From assembly GCA_963169105.1 (NCBI GenBank), contig OY720644.1, positions 2,191,001-2,255,000 on the forward strand: DNA of 64,000 bases, given 5' to 3'. Every line of letters starts with the position of its first letter. Position 1 is the stretch's first letter. Under the pieces are notes generated by a model. The model saw nothing but the letters and a program-made list of their open reading frames with translations. It searched no databases and was not told where the DNA came from. The position numbers were made by a program, and so were the translations under genes. Below are positions 1 to 10,818 of this stretch, piece after piece. The stretch is from Ceriagrion tenellum (taxonomy: Eukaryota; Arthropoda; Insecta; Odonata; Coenagrionidae).

Positions 1-712
1 AGTGGCTTTAGACAACTTATATTTTTCAATAATTAACTCGCGATCTTCATCGGATAAATCTGCACGGATTTCTGTCATCTTGGCGTGGCGTGCTCTCTGT
101 CGCCTCAGCGATTTTTTCACTTCCGCGTCGCACCATCTCGGTTCGCTGCTCTCTTTTTTCCACTTTACTTGGGATATCATTTTTAATTCCTGAATATGCG
201 ATCGAAAGAAAAGCTTTCCGAGCACTCTCCGCGTCTAAATTAATTATTGATTCTTGGAAGACGGGAAAGGATTTTTTTTGGATGAAATTTGAATACTTCG
301 AAATGAGCAATTTAAAAAAATGGAAAATTTTCCTACTCTTTTAGTCTTTATAGACATGTAAGGAAAAGTTCGCTCTAACTACCCTATGGTCACCATTTCC
401 CCCAACAGAGTCCACATTTATCACTAGATGTGGTATATTTTCAGCCAGTGAATCAAGAATATTATCTCCTCTGTTAGGTGCCGTAGCAATATTAAGTAGT
501 GCGTTAAATGAGAAAGTGCACAGCAGGGACTCGTATGTGTTTTTGTTTTCCCCGAATAGGAAACTGTATGTCTTCCAATCTATAGAGGGAACATTGCAAT
601 ATTCACCTATAATTGTCTTTCGGGATTCCTCGATGTAATGTTATTTATCTGTGTTTCTAGTTCTAAAATGGATTTGACATCAGTGTTAGGTGGCCTGTAT
701 GTGAGCAGTGTG
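1..712 (-). pseudogene. CR1/L2-like non-LTR retrotransposon ORF2 fragment (endonuclease end and linker)
   Basis: Read on the minus strand in shifting frames, this stretch gives YRPPNTDVKSILELE near 708-660, which matches YYRPPHSDVHSLLELE in the better preserved copy at 26.4 kb. Near 160-100 it gives WKKESSEPRWCDAEVKKSL, typical of the linker between the apurinic-type endonuclease and the reverse transcriptase. Frameshifts and stops show it is dead. It runs off the left edge of the window, so its RT part would lie outside. It sits in the intron downstream of the laminin exon at 2294-2716. Confidence 0.7.
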
Positions 713-843
713 GTCGTATTGTGAGCATTGGCGTTACGGTACGTTCCACTCAGTTAGTGCAAATCTGTACATCAACGAAAATCGCTCCATTTCCACCAGT
801 AAAGGGAAATATGGATGATTGAAATGATTGAATGAGATTGAAC

Positions 844-2271
844 CAAGTATAGAGTACAGGAGAGCTAACGGAATAAGGGGGAGGGGGGTGGGGGGAGTGA
901 GGCGGAATCGGGAGCAAGGAATCCTGGCGGGAAGAGGCTTTACGCTTCCACCAAGTGCGTCACTGTGAGACCCGCGTGAGTAATCGCTATGGCTAGTTCG
1001 TTCTCGTGTTTGCGTCTCACGAGTGACGGTGAGGGAGAACTTCGCTCCGTGATTTGGCGAAAGTAGAAGACTTTTTGGTTAAAACATGGCTTGTACTTGC
1101 TTTGTTCCTGAGTGCGCCAGTCGCTACATGTCAACATATCGACGTATTAAAAAAAAAAGGCTTGAAAAATCCGAGCCTATTCAAGATACCTAAGGTAAGT
1201 TCAAATTTCAATGCGTGGAGTATCTTTTCTTTGGTTGGTGCTGACTCTTTGTTGTGTACTTTAATGTAAGGGTAATCGAAATTCGTGGAAATATTTCAGT
1301 ATGATTGTATTCAATGTTAGTAGCATTTCCTGTCGAGGGTTGTTTCCCGCCCGTAAAACATAATGGATGTGACACCACGTTTTATCAGTGCAATCCTGCT
1401 CTTCAGTTAGTAATGGGACCAGGGCGATCTTCATTTGTAGAGTACACAATGGAACAGCCTTTATCACCTAAAATAATTGTGTTTTAGAGTTATCTTTGTA
1501 ATTATTTTAACTTTTAGCCTTGTATTCATTTGTACGTCAGTGTGTCAACAGTGCTGATTTTGATTGTGAAATATATTTGACATGTCTTTATAAAAGAACT
1601 GACTCCTTTTATTTCATATCGTTCTTATAGCTCTTGGGATACCTTTTTCCTGTTATCCGTTGACTTCCAAGGGGTAGTGGACCTGTGTTTAGCATTTTGG
1701 CTCTAAACTAGTAATCCTTGGGTGACTGCCACTGCTTTTCATTAAAATTTTTGTCAGTATAGTGATGGTGCCACCTTCGCTTTCATGCTCAAAAACCATT
1801 GCCCTTGGGGTTCTCATAGTCTGCTATGTATGCCGGTTTCGCATTCCGTAATGCTAGTGGGTGGCTGTTTTTTGCTTGGTAATTGATTAGCATTTTCCAT
1901 AATTTTGGTTTAGCGCAGGAAAACTGCTTTACCAACTAGCTACTTCTCTACTTGCGTTTCTCGAAGGGGGCGTGGCACTCTGTCACGCAAGGGAGTTTAA
2001 ATGGGTCTCTCTGGTAGCCTAGCTCAATAACCTGAAAGGTATAAATACTTAGTGAGGTCATGTATAACTTTTATAATTTTGAAGAGATTATTCTCGAGAC
2101 TGGTGCGATGTATTTCATCGGGAATTTACCATTGCGGCTGTGGGATTACGCCGTCCATAGAGGAGGGGTCTACGGTGGCGCCGCGTAGGGGATTCTTATG
2201 CAACTGATTCCTTGCTCCGGATTCCGCCTCAAATCTTTAGCATGGCTCTCCTGTACTCTATACTCTCCTTG
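844..2271. mobile_element. P-like DNA transposon, 1.4 kb, with 8-bp target duplication
   Basis: The ends form imperfect inverted repeats: CAAG then TATAGAGTACAGGAGAGC at 844-870, mirrored at about 2245-2271 with a 5-bp indel. A second inverted block, GAGGCGGAATC-GGAGCAAGGAAT, lies at 899-924 and 2205-2230. The flanks carry an 8-bp direct duplication, GATTGAAC, at 836-843 and 2272-2279. An 8-bp duplication, ends starting CA, and an internal THAP-type exon fit the P superfamily; hAT also makes 8-bp duplications but does not usually carry THAP. At 1.4 kb it is too short for a full transposase, so it is probably an internally deleted copy. It sits in a laminin intron beside the splice donor. Confidence 0.72.
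1086..1194 (+). pseudogene. THAP-domain first exon of the P-like element (frameshifted)
   Basis: The ATG at 1086 opens MACTCFVPECASRYMSTYRR, with the Cys-x4-Cys start of a THAP zinc finger (C2CH, a DNA-binding domain in P-element transposases). After a run of ten A (about 1149-1158) the frame that makes sense shifts, giving KKKGLKNPSLFKIPK, which resembles the THAP F-x-x-P-K segment. It ends at a good splice donor, GTAAGT (1195-1200). The distal Cys-x2-His pair would be on a later exon that I cannot find, so the protein is probably not made. The A-run could also be an assembly error in a functional exon. Confidence 0.5.
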
Positions 2272-2293
2272 GATTGAACTTGGATGTACTCAC

Positions 2294-2716
2294 CCCCGTA
2301 TTCGAGTCGACGGTGCAATCGCGGGCGTGTCCATTGCATTCGCATCGGCCGCCGATTGAAATGTCTTTTATGGAATAGAAGTAACGGCGCGTCACCGAAG
2401 GATCTGGTCTCAACGCCTCCTCACCGCCTCCTCTTCCTCCTCCCTCTTCATCCTCGTCCTCCTCCAAATCATCATCGTCCAGGTCTGCTTCGTCCTCATC
2501 CTCCTCTTCGTAGTAGTCCCTTGCGCCGGCCCTGCCGCCCGCACCGCGATTGCTGCCCCTGTCGCCGCCCCTCACCCCGACGGCGCCAATGAGGTCCGAG
2601 TTGAGCGTCCGTATCTTTTGGAGTCGCAATCGGACGTAGCGAGCGCGAGTGAAGTCCCTGAGCGATTCGCTATCTTCCAGAGCGCCCGGACGACCGTTGA
2701 TCAGGGACGTGTGGAT
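2294..2716 (-). CDS. wb: laminin alpha chain, LN-domain exon with an acidic insertion
   Basis: This 141-codon exon is open throughout and phase 0 at both ends. It follows a pyrimidine-rich acceptor ending CCAG (2717-2720) and ends at donor GTGAGT (complement of 2288-2293). It encodes IHTSLINGRPGALEDSESL, RYVRLRLQKIRTLNSDLI and VTRRYFYSIKDISIGGRCEC, the second half of the laminin N-terminal (domain VI) module and the first cysteines of the following EGF-like repeat. Laminins are secreted basement-membrane proteins; the LN domain drives network polymerisation. The IHTSLINGRP and RIRTLN wording favours the alpha-1/2 type, wing blister in Drosophila, but the orthology is inferred. Oddity: about 60 residues between SDLI and DPSVTRR are a Gly/Arg-rich then Asp/Glu-rich stretch where family members have a short loop. 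Confidence 0.9.
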
Positions 2717-3035
2717 CTGGAAGAAAAGGAGAGTCGAGTTTTGGTGAGCTTTCAACCTGAGGAAGCCATAATTAACTACATCTGGTCAGACCTTAAAGGT
2801 GCGTTTACACTAGCAAGAGAAATCGAGCGAGTTGCTCCCTGATAGCTACTCTCTCGGTGTAAACACCCAGGCGAGCTCTCTCTCGGGAAGTCGGGAGGGA
2901 TCGCAGGTAGCGCTCCCTGCTGTGAGAGCGAGGCCAGTGTAGACACCCTCATAAAGACTTGAGGGAGTCGCTCACTGCTCTCCGACGACGCCGGAAGTTT
3001 TTTGGCGCTCGCTGGAGAGTTTTCACTGAGGAAAC

Positions 3036-3137
3036 ATGTCAGGCAAGCGCGTTGGAACGAAAGAGGAGACAATGGAATTGATTCAAAGGGTTGAGTGTCT
3101 TCCTGAACTGTGGGACATTAAGTCCACCATTTATAGG
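3036..3137 (+). pseudogene. MADF-domain first exon of the Harbinger DNA-binding protein
   Basis: The ATG at 3036 opens 34 codons ending at splice donor GTAAGA (3138). The residues MELIQRVECLPELWDIKSTIY match the start of MADF domains (as in Adf-1), where a leucine-rich helix is followed by P-x-L-W-D and a conserved Tyr. Harbinger elements encode a MADF/Myb-like partner that brings the transposase to the ends. No convincing second exon was found before the CR1-like insertion at about 3590, so I call it a remnant; the reading of the first exon itself is undamaged. Confidence 0.6.
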
Positions 3138-3585
3138 GTAAGAAAAAATATAGAGCTGGCAATACTAGGGTACTTGTACTGGTTCTAGAGTATGACGACG
3201 GAAGAGCAGAATTCCGCAAGATTCTCCGGAAGAAGCCATGCTGGCAGCTATGAATGAAGTTATGATTATCCTGAAATTATTTAGGCTTCGAATTTACAAG
3301 TTATATTTAATGACTGATTCCCATTCTAGTTGCTTACGAGCGTCGAATAATTGATAAAAATATCGTAGTGACCATTTAAATACGCTGCCGGTCTCCGCTG
3401 CACATTTCGCTTCCCTCTGCTAACAGTGCAATTTTCCACTCCTCTATTATACTTTCCCTGATTTCCCGCTCGGTGCATTTTCCAGACTTTTCATTTCAAG
3501 TCCCACACACTTACCAATGATATACTAACTGTGTGTTTAAAATAGTCGCTTGTCATGTCCCGTCTGTCCCTTCTCACGGCAGATT

Positions 3586-4020
3586 AGATCGCGCCAATAA
3601 AATTAGAGAGATATATTGTAGAACCGATAGGTATAAAATGTTTTTTCAGCGTACCATTCGGGACCATAACAGCTGTGATCGTCATGAATAGTGCAAATAG
3701 TAACATTAGCTAGACTGGAGATCTTTCTCTGTATATTCTTTAAGTTCTTATTTTTGCGTGATGTAAATATTGATGTTTTTATTTATGCATGATATTTTGA
3801 ATCTGTAGTATTAGTCCTTATACCTCTTGTATGTTGGAACGATTTACGATGGAATGTCTCTTGGTTAGTAGATTTTAATGGGCGCGTTGCATGTGTGGTA
3901 CACTGGTTTCAATGTAGTTTCGGTGTTCTGCCGTATAATTCATGCATGCCTGGTGTGGAAGCACCCCCTGCCACACACCCTTTGGGTGGCTTGCAGGGTA
4001 TGACGCAGATGTTGATGTAC
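3586..4020 (+). mobile_element. CR1/L2-like retrotransposon 3' end
   Basis: Contains the block AGAGAGATATATTGTAGAACC (about 3605-3625), corresponding to AGAGAGATAGATTGTCGTACC near 43.05 kb in the Polinton-bearing retrotransposon. It ends with CACCCCCTGCCACACACCC...GGTGGCTTGCAGGGTATGACG and a GATGTTGATGTA tail. Only the extreme 3' part of the ORF and the 3' UTR are present, as expected of 5'-truncated retrotransposition. It is very similar to the copy at 5100-5520. Confidence 0.75.
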
Positions 4021-4290
4021 TATTTCAAGGGTTTCAAATCTTCTGTGTTCTTTTTCTAGATGTAGGATTTTCTGCATAAAATTAGTGATGGTTATTGTCT
4101 CTGAGGTGGATCGCAAACATTTACTCTTGTTTCATTTTTTCGTGGCACTTTTTTTGTTCATTGACTCTTATGTATACTTCTTCTTGTCTTGCCAATGTCT
4201 TGTGTTGGACAGTCGTCTCACTGTAAACAGTATTCTCCACTTCAACAAATAATTTTGTCTATTTATCTGTAACAAACTCTGCATTTTAAA

Positions 4291-4327
4291 CCTGAAAATG
4301 ACACAAAGTGTCGAAACCTGGGTCGTG
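4291..4327 (+). other. hammerhead-like motif (CTGAAAA, stem, GAAAC)
   Basis: CCTGAAAATGACAC, AAA, GTGTCGAAACC, then TGGGTCG: the layout of a hammerhead core with a clear 5-bp stem II (GACAC/GTGTC). The consensus CTGANGA is changed to CTGAAAA. Very similar modules recur in this window at 13.0, 48.9, 49.3 and 49.9 kb. In animals such motifs are known from Penelope-like element terminal repeats. Catalytic activity is unlikely with the altered core. Confidence 0.4.
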
Positions 4328-5099
4328 TTAATGTCTTCATAAATGGAATTCACAAAGTATTTTGTCATTTTTCCTAATATTTTATAATTATTGCATTGAC
4401 GCTCGCATTGATGATACGCTCGTAGACTGCGTCGCTGTATGAATGCTGAAATGCATTTGTGTTGAGCTATTTTTTTGCGTTGATTTTTATGTATTATTCT
4501 CGTGTAATTTTTTAAAATCCCGAGGAAAAACTGACACAAGGCTATAGTTTAAACCTCATTTTTCCTGGAAACAAATAGATAAGTTTAATATTAGTCGAAG
4601 AACGGTGACTTACAGAATAAATTATTTTGTGCTCGTTCTTTCCGAAATTCTAAAAGCCGAGAAAAAGAGCTGAAAACTATGATCTAATAATATGAACGAA
4701 AAACAGTTGTTACAAGGTGCATACGTGGAAAATAATAGAGTACTGCACAGCAGTTTAAACACAGTCATAAAATTATTTGTGAGATTTCAAGAAACATTCT
4801 TTGGAATAGCGACTCGTCATCCCGTCCCTTCTTCAACAGAATTAATAACATATCACCCCGCGTAAAATTTGGCATAGGTTCAATTATGAAGGCTATATTG
4901 TCTTGTAAACCTTTTCATTCAATATCGTCAACATAGAATTATTCTTGAACTAGTATAATCTCATGTGTTGTATTCTAAATAAATCCTTACCTTTAAGTAA
5001 TCGGCCCTTAAAACTTCAGTTCATTAATCAGTTCTTACATGGGCGGGAACAAAGGGTTGACACAAATTATACTCTCTGACCACTCTAATGACATATCTC

Positions 5100-5520
5100 T
5101 CTAATTAAATTAGAGAGATAGATTGTAGAACCGATAGGTATAAAATGTTATTTATTCCGAGTACCATTCGGGATCATAACAGCTGTGATCGTCGTCATGC
5201 ATAGTGCAATAGTGACATTAGCTAGACTGTAGATCTTTTTCTTTATATTTTCTACGTTCTTACTGATACTTGATGTAAATATTGATGTTCTTTTTTATGC
5301 ACGATATTTTGAATCTGTAGTAGTAGTCTTTGGTTCCCTGGCACGCTGGAACGATTGACGATAGAATGTTTCTTGGTTAGTAGATTTGTAATCGGCGCGT
5401 TGCATGTGTGATACGCTCGTTTCAATGTAGTTTCGGTGTTCTGCCGTATAATTCACGCATGCCTGGTGTGGAAGCACCCCCTTCTACACACCCGGTGGTT
5501 TGCAGGGTATGATGTAGATG
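5100..5520 (+). mobile_element. CR1/L2-like retrotransposon 3' end inserted in the Harbinger transposase
   Basis: Nearly the same sequence as 3590-4020: AGAGAGATAGATTGTAGAACC at about 5115, ACCATTCGGGATCATAACAGC at about 5162, and a terminal CACCCCC...GGTGGTTTGCAGGGTATGATG with GATGTAGATGT. Its right end interrupts the minus-strand transposase frame at about 5530, so it is younger than the Harbinger element. Confidence 0.75.
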
Positions 5521-5529
5521 TCGATTTCG

Positions 5530-5708
5530 ATGAACGCAAGAAAATTTTGTGTATCTTCAACCTGTAGCTCTGACTGTAAGGAGTGATATGCTCCCAAACG
5601 AACTCTCTTCTGTACCCATTCCTTGTCCCATACCCTGCTCCTTTTCTTTCTCCTTCGCAAAAGTACGGCAGTGGCTGCTGCAGTGATAATCGCCCTTCTC
5701 GATGTCAT
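5530..5708 (-). pseudogene. PIF/Harbinger (HARBI1-like) transposase N-terminus
   Basis: From the ATG at 5708 the minus strand reads MTSRRAIITAAATAVLLRRR, then SRVWDKEWVQKRVRLGAYHS and LQSELQVEDTQNF. This is the typical N-terminus of insect Harbinger transposases: an Ala-rich start, a basic stretch, W-x-x-x-W-x-x-R, G-A-Y/F-H-x-L and E-D. The frame then runs into the CR1-like tail at about 5530, and no nuclease core (DDE) was recognised beyond it on the minus strand. The family cuts and pastes elements with TWA duplications, which agrees with the TAA flanks here. Confidence 0.68.
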
Positions 5709-6525
5709 TCTTGAAGCGAAACACACTTTTCAGGGAGCACGCTCTGAGAGCGACTTTGGTCATCAGAAGTGGAAATGGGGAGCCAAGATCTGAAGCGAAG
5801 CCACGTCTATAGACGCTTCTGTTCCTTTGGTTTTTATGACGCTAATTTCCGTGAAATTCTAATTTTTGCGAAAGGTTGACTATTTTCTTTCCCACAAATT
5901 TTTTTTGGTCACCACGCATACCCTCCACAAGAAGTCTCCATTCTTTTTGCACCTTGGGCTTGCGGAGAGAAGATAAGCTGGGACCCCATAGCTCGCAGCG
6001 GGCGGCTCAGTGGTGTAAACGGGCTAGCGAGAAATCGAGGGAGCGCCCCCAGAAAAGGTCGCGCGAGGAGCTTCCCGGAAGCTACTCGAGCGATTTATCG
6101 CGGTCAGTGTAAACCCTTCTGCGAGGAGCTCGAGGAATAACTCCCTAGAGCCGCTCGCTAGTGTAAACGCACCTTAAGCTTTTTCGACTCACGACAGGAA
6201 ACCAGATTGATTAGATTGAGTCCCCTGGATGCTAATGAAAGGTCGCCCAATGGACTAGAGGAAAAAATTCTCCAAGGCAATTCTCTCTTGATGCCGACCT
6301 CCCTTACGTGAATGTGTCAATACGTGAGATGCACTCCTTCAAATGGCAGTCACTTCTCAGAGGCGAAGACATAAATGGGGAAAAACTGTCTTTCAGAGGC
6401 GATTGGGGGATTTAACTCAGGATAATGAGAGAGAATCACCCTACGGTGTCACCAGTGAGCTTGCGAATGAAGAAAATAATGTTCACCCAAAAAAGCGAGT
6501 GAGGTGCACTCCTTCAAGCCCTTAA

Positions 6526-7084
6526 GGTAGTCCGATGCGAGATAGTTTCCTAGTCACAATAGAAACCATATTCAAATTATACGTTTTAATTACACCAGCT
6601 TTAGGACACATCAATTAATTGTTGCATTATTAATGGTGCAAATATATAGTTTTATATGACAGATATTGTAAGTGATTAAATGAAAATATATTAAAATATG
6701 TCTTTAACTTGGCTCATTTTTTCGCGCGATGCGTTTGAAACTCCTTCAAAACGGAAGGTTTATAGTGATCCCGAAGAATTTACTGCGGTGACGATATGAT
6801 CAATTTTCATATATAGTTGAGAAAACATACAAACTACACACTCTTAGTTTTTTTACGACATCTAAGTGTTAGAAATGCCTCATTTTGTAAACAATGTCCT
6901 TCTGGAGTGCATGCACGTACCATTTCCCATGTAAAATGGCTGGTATTTTTTGGCAATTATCTCCAAAAGTAATGTGGTAAGGGGTTGAATTTTTTATGTC
7001 ATTGGATAGGTGAGATATTTTTCTTTAAAGTGAGGCCAAATTAATTGATTTCGAAGAAAAATGATATTTCGCTTTCGGACTTCC
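6526..7084. mobile_element. MITE with imperfect TIRs flanked by TTAA
   Basis: The left end GGTAGTCCGATGCGAGATA is mirrored at the right end as GGAAGTCCGAAAGCGAAATA (reverse complement of 7065-7084). TTAA lies directly outside both (6522-6525 and 7085-7088). The interior is AT-rich with no coding potential. TTAA duplications are typical of piggyBac-type elements, but the terminal bases are not the usual CCY, so I do not assign a superfamily. Confidence 0.55.
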
Positions 7085-10000
7085 TTAAGAGTCAAAAACA
7101 TACGACAAAATTGTTTTTCTTGCATTCTACGTTTTCCTTACAATACGGGATGAATTTTAGTCAAAAAGACGCATTTTCATGAAATTTTCTCCTTTGCTTG
7201 AGAGAAAAATACCAAATTCTTTCTATACTTCCTACTTGATTAGCTTAATCCACGGTTAGTAGCGGTTCCTTGGCCTGCCCCCTGCAGTCATACTAAACGC
7301 TTTAACCGTTAATTAACCCTATCAGCGACCGCTCCGATGGCCACTTGCTGCACTGCCAAGCGAGAGTCTACACTCTCCTTAAGCCCCCTTTCTCTCTCCT
7401 TTCTCATTCCAATGCAAAAACAAGAGTTTTCACTAAAAAGATATGAAATACTCGCAAAAAAAATTTTCTCGCAGCATATTTCTGATGGTATCTTCATTTG
7501 GAAAAAAAATCTTCTCGCCAGCTGACTTCGTCTTTGCGCAAACGTTAACGACGCACTCATTTTAAGTGCTGTTGTGATGTTCTCATTCACCAATTATTAT
7601 CCAAGTTGCATTTGTTTCTTACCATTGAATATTCGTATGAATAAACAACAAATAGTTTAGTAATAATAGTAATTTATCTCTGTAGGATGGCATGTTCTCA
7701 AACATTTGGCAAGAATTTAAAAATAACACGTGTCTTGGCAACGTTGCGCTTGTCATGACCTTCGCTAATACAAGGGAAAGATTATCCCATAAGAGCCCAT
7801 AGTCAAGTGAGAACGTGGGACGCACTTTATTTGCACAGCTAGGAGTCTTAAAATATCTGTGAATCATTCCCTTTTTAAGTTATTAACTTAAACTCACAGT
7901 GAGCAAAGGCTTGGGAATTACTGCTTACGTGGTCTAGGGATGAGTGATTACACGGGTCGTAGATTTGGCAACAGTGTTCTCCATTAAAGCCGAACCATCA
8001 ACTAAATGTGGAACGTTCTATAGGAATGGCGACCAGCACCCGGATATCCGAAAGGAAAATGAAAGATTAATGTAAATTTACTGTTCGAGGTTTTCAGGAT
8101 AATTGGTGCCCGAATTACAGAGCTCTGTCTATACATCATACGGTTCCAAGGATACCAAGTTATTTGGTTTTATAATTATTTATTTTTTAATTAACATCGG
8201 TTAGGTTCCGGTCCAAACAAGTGCACCTCATCTCAGCTTCGAAAGCTGATGTCCTCAAGAGCGTTGGAAACGTCGATGAATGCAAGCGATAATGTCGCGG
8301 TCTCTTTCACCGGATGCTCCCGGGGGCAGAGTCAAAATTTTATCCAACCAAAACCTGGCAAGTATCATTAGTTGTCTCACTGGTGTCGGAACAATGACGC
8401 GGATTATTTGGCTTATAGTTTTGAACATTTACGAATAAACCAAATACTTCACAATTTTTTCATATAAATTTCTCGTGAATGTAAAAAGACTGAGTACCAA
8501 CAGAAATACTGTTAATAGGACCTCTAGGCGAATATTACACTCCAAAAAATCAATATTATATGCATCATTAGTTTGCGCTTCAAGACTAAAAACATGACCT
8601 TTATCGAAAAATCTTTTTCGTATTTTTTTATTTCCATAATACTTCGTAATTTTCGTAAAAAAATGTTGAAAGCAAGCAAAATATAGTTTCTTCGTATGTT
8701 TTTCACTCTTATTCAATAAACTCTTATTTTCTTCTTCATTCGCAAAACACACTCGTGAGACACTGCAGGGCGATTCTCTCTCTCACATTACCCAAGTATT
8801 TCGTACGTGACCCATGACGTTAAAAATTTAAACAATTTTTCCGTCTTACAATCAAGTGTAGGATAAATTTCTCCATGAATGACGGTTGAGATTACAACCT
8901 CCCACAAGAAGTGGTTATATTTTAACCATTCCTTAAAAATACTTTTCCTCAAAACCTGCGCAGGGGCAAATTAAACATTCAAAATTGATTTCCTATAGGT
9001 CGGGGATCAATTGGTCAAAAGTATTTCTCAAAATAACACACGGTGTAGGAAATCACAATCGACAAAAAATTCTTCAATCGGAGCGGCCAAATAAATGTTT
9101 TCAACACTGATGAAAAGTTAAGGCCGGCACAAAGAAGTTGCGTGCTTGGTCCAGCCAGAACAAACTGGAATCACAATGCCTCGGAAGGGTGACCAAACTA
9201 TACCAGACATTCCTTTGGTTTGTTTTCCTTATACGAGCAAATGACCTCAATAGATTCAAAGGTTTCTCGTCCGTTGCCCTCGCGGATAGCGCTAAACACA
9301 CATTCCTGTGAAGCCTTTGAATCGAGCGTCTCTTTTCGCCTCAAATCTATGCATTATTATCCTATTATTACATACATGTGACACTAATGCGTTGAATGAA
9401 ACTCACTCTATGACCGACCGCTTTACCGTCAGATAGCGTCGCTGTTCTTACTTCACAAGCATTCGGCCACCGAGTGATTTTTCTTTCCTTATTTGGGATA
9501 AAAAGAGAGAGAGATATATATATATACACAAGCATCCTTCCCAAGTAATTCCGTTGACTCGATTCCTCGAAATTGCTATTCCTGAGAAACAAACTACATC
9601 GCTTCATCCGTCATCGTGCTTTCGAGGCTTGAGTCTGAGAAGTATACAATTAAACCAAATTAATCGATTGCTCGTTCATTCGTAAAGGGTGTTAAACTAA
9701 GTGTCCAAGGTCGCCAGAGCGGTAATCGTGAGACACAAAGAGGGCATTTCAATAACTTTTTAAGTAAGTTCACAACACATTCTTACTATCCAATTACTTT
9801 AGCTCATATTTTTATACGGTGGAAATAACCATAGATAGGTACGTGTAATAATATGAATGACGCTGGAAATACATTTTAAGAATTTTCACATAAGCAAAAA
9901 ATTGTTACGACCTGGGTTTACGATGTGGAATCCGAAATATAAGCGGTAATCACACGTAAATACATGTTTTTTTCATCGGCATGATACCTTGACTTTTTTT

Positions 10001-10575
10001 GGCAACCATTATCATAATAGGGAACTTAGAGCTTCGCGTTCATGGGGAGGTCTGTACACATTGAACTGAATTACGTCGAGTGTCTTGAGGCCAAGTGTTC
10101 AAAATGGCAGTCAATTGCCACGGAACCAAATGAGTAACATGAAATATGTTCACATTTCACACGCAATATTCAGTAAAGTTCATTTTACCAATACATTCAC
10201 GTATGCATTGTTTCATGCAAGTCTGTACATAACCGAAAATCTCTCCAACCGACTTAAGCCGAATACAAAATGAGACAATTTATGAAATGAATGAATTTTT
10301 CGAACGATTATATCAGACGCATATCAAGAAAATTACTTAACTTATAAATAAAGATCTCACGGGTATTCCACCGAGTTCACATCTCCGTGTCTCCCGGAGA
10401 AGAAAGACTGGTTGTTCATCTTCAGGGGTTTCTGAATTACTCTGATGCTCGACTTAAATATCTCAAAACTCCATTGGATACACACGAGTAGCGTTACTGA
10501 AAGCGGCAGTCAGTCACTACCTACCCTGTGCGTATAAAAGGCCTCCTCATTTTTTATTCGATAAGTACACATTAC
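7085..10575. other. laminin intron, no recognised gene
   Basis: Part of the 7.9 kb laminin intron. The short open frames here are AT-rich and match nothing I recognise. The only structure noted is a small palindrome, TCAGCTTCGAAAGCTGA, at 8233-8249, followed by GTTGGAAACGTCG, and a TA run near 9514-9527. Confidence 0.6.
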
Positions 10576-10818
10576 CTCTCCGCCCTCGAGTGGATTCAGT
10601 TTGGAGTAATACGAAGTACAGATGACTTCCGTGTCATGGCGGTACGACGGCTTCCCGCGCCTCGCTTCGATTCCGTAGCGCTGCAGACATTCCGCGTCGG
10701 AAATGGCGTAGTACTGCCACGGGGTGTAGTGGATGCCATCTATAGAGCGCTCCAGAATCCAGTTTCCCGGCCTCGGGGAAATGGCCGCCTTCACGATCAC
10801 GTAAGCGATCTGGTAAAC
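10576..10818 (-). CDS. wb: laminin alpha chain, LN-domain exon (first half)
   Basis: This 81-codon exon begins after an acceptor with pyrimidine tract ending TTACAG (complement of about 10819-10824) and ends GGAGAG at donor GTAATG (10570-10575). It reads VYQIAYVIVKAAISPRPGNW, then ILERSIDGIHYTPWQYYAIS and ICTSYYSKLNPLEGGE, the canonical laminin alpha LN domain segment. Both boundaries are phase 0, and its last residues LEGGE run directly into IHTSLINGRP of the next exon at 2716. The upstream exons (signal peptide, first LN segment) were not found, so they probably lie beyond the right edge or far inside the repeat-filled part. I am confident of the family, less so of the alpha-1/2 type. Confidence 0.92.

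Larger units (their letters stand above)
2797..6174. mobile_element. PIF/Harbinger DNA transposon with inserted CR1 tails
   Basis: Inverted ends AGGTGCGTTTACACTAGC (2797-2814) and its complement (6157-6174) are perfect. The flanks carry a TAA duplication (2794-2796 and 6175-6177), the TWA type made by PIF/Harbinger transposases. Subterminal GTGTAAAC-type motifs recur inside both ends. The two expected Harbinger genes are both represented: a MADF (Myb-like) exon at 3036-3137 on the plus strand and a transposase N-terminus at 5708-5530 on the minus strand. Two CR1-like 3' tails have inserted into it (about 3590-4020 and 5100-5520), one of them inside the transposase gene. It sits in the laminin intron, starting about 80 bp from the acceptor of the 2294-2716 exon. 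Confidence 0.78.

Noticed and set aside
2284..2592. Plus-strand open frame rich in Pro/Arg
   Set aside because: It is the antisense of the laminin exon's Asp/Glu-rich segment, whose minus-strand reading is supported by family motifs and splice sites.
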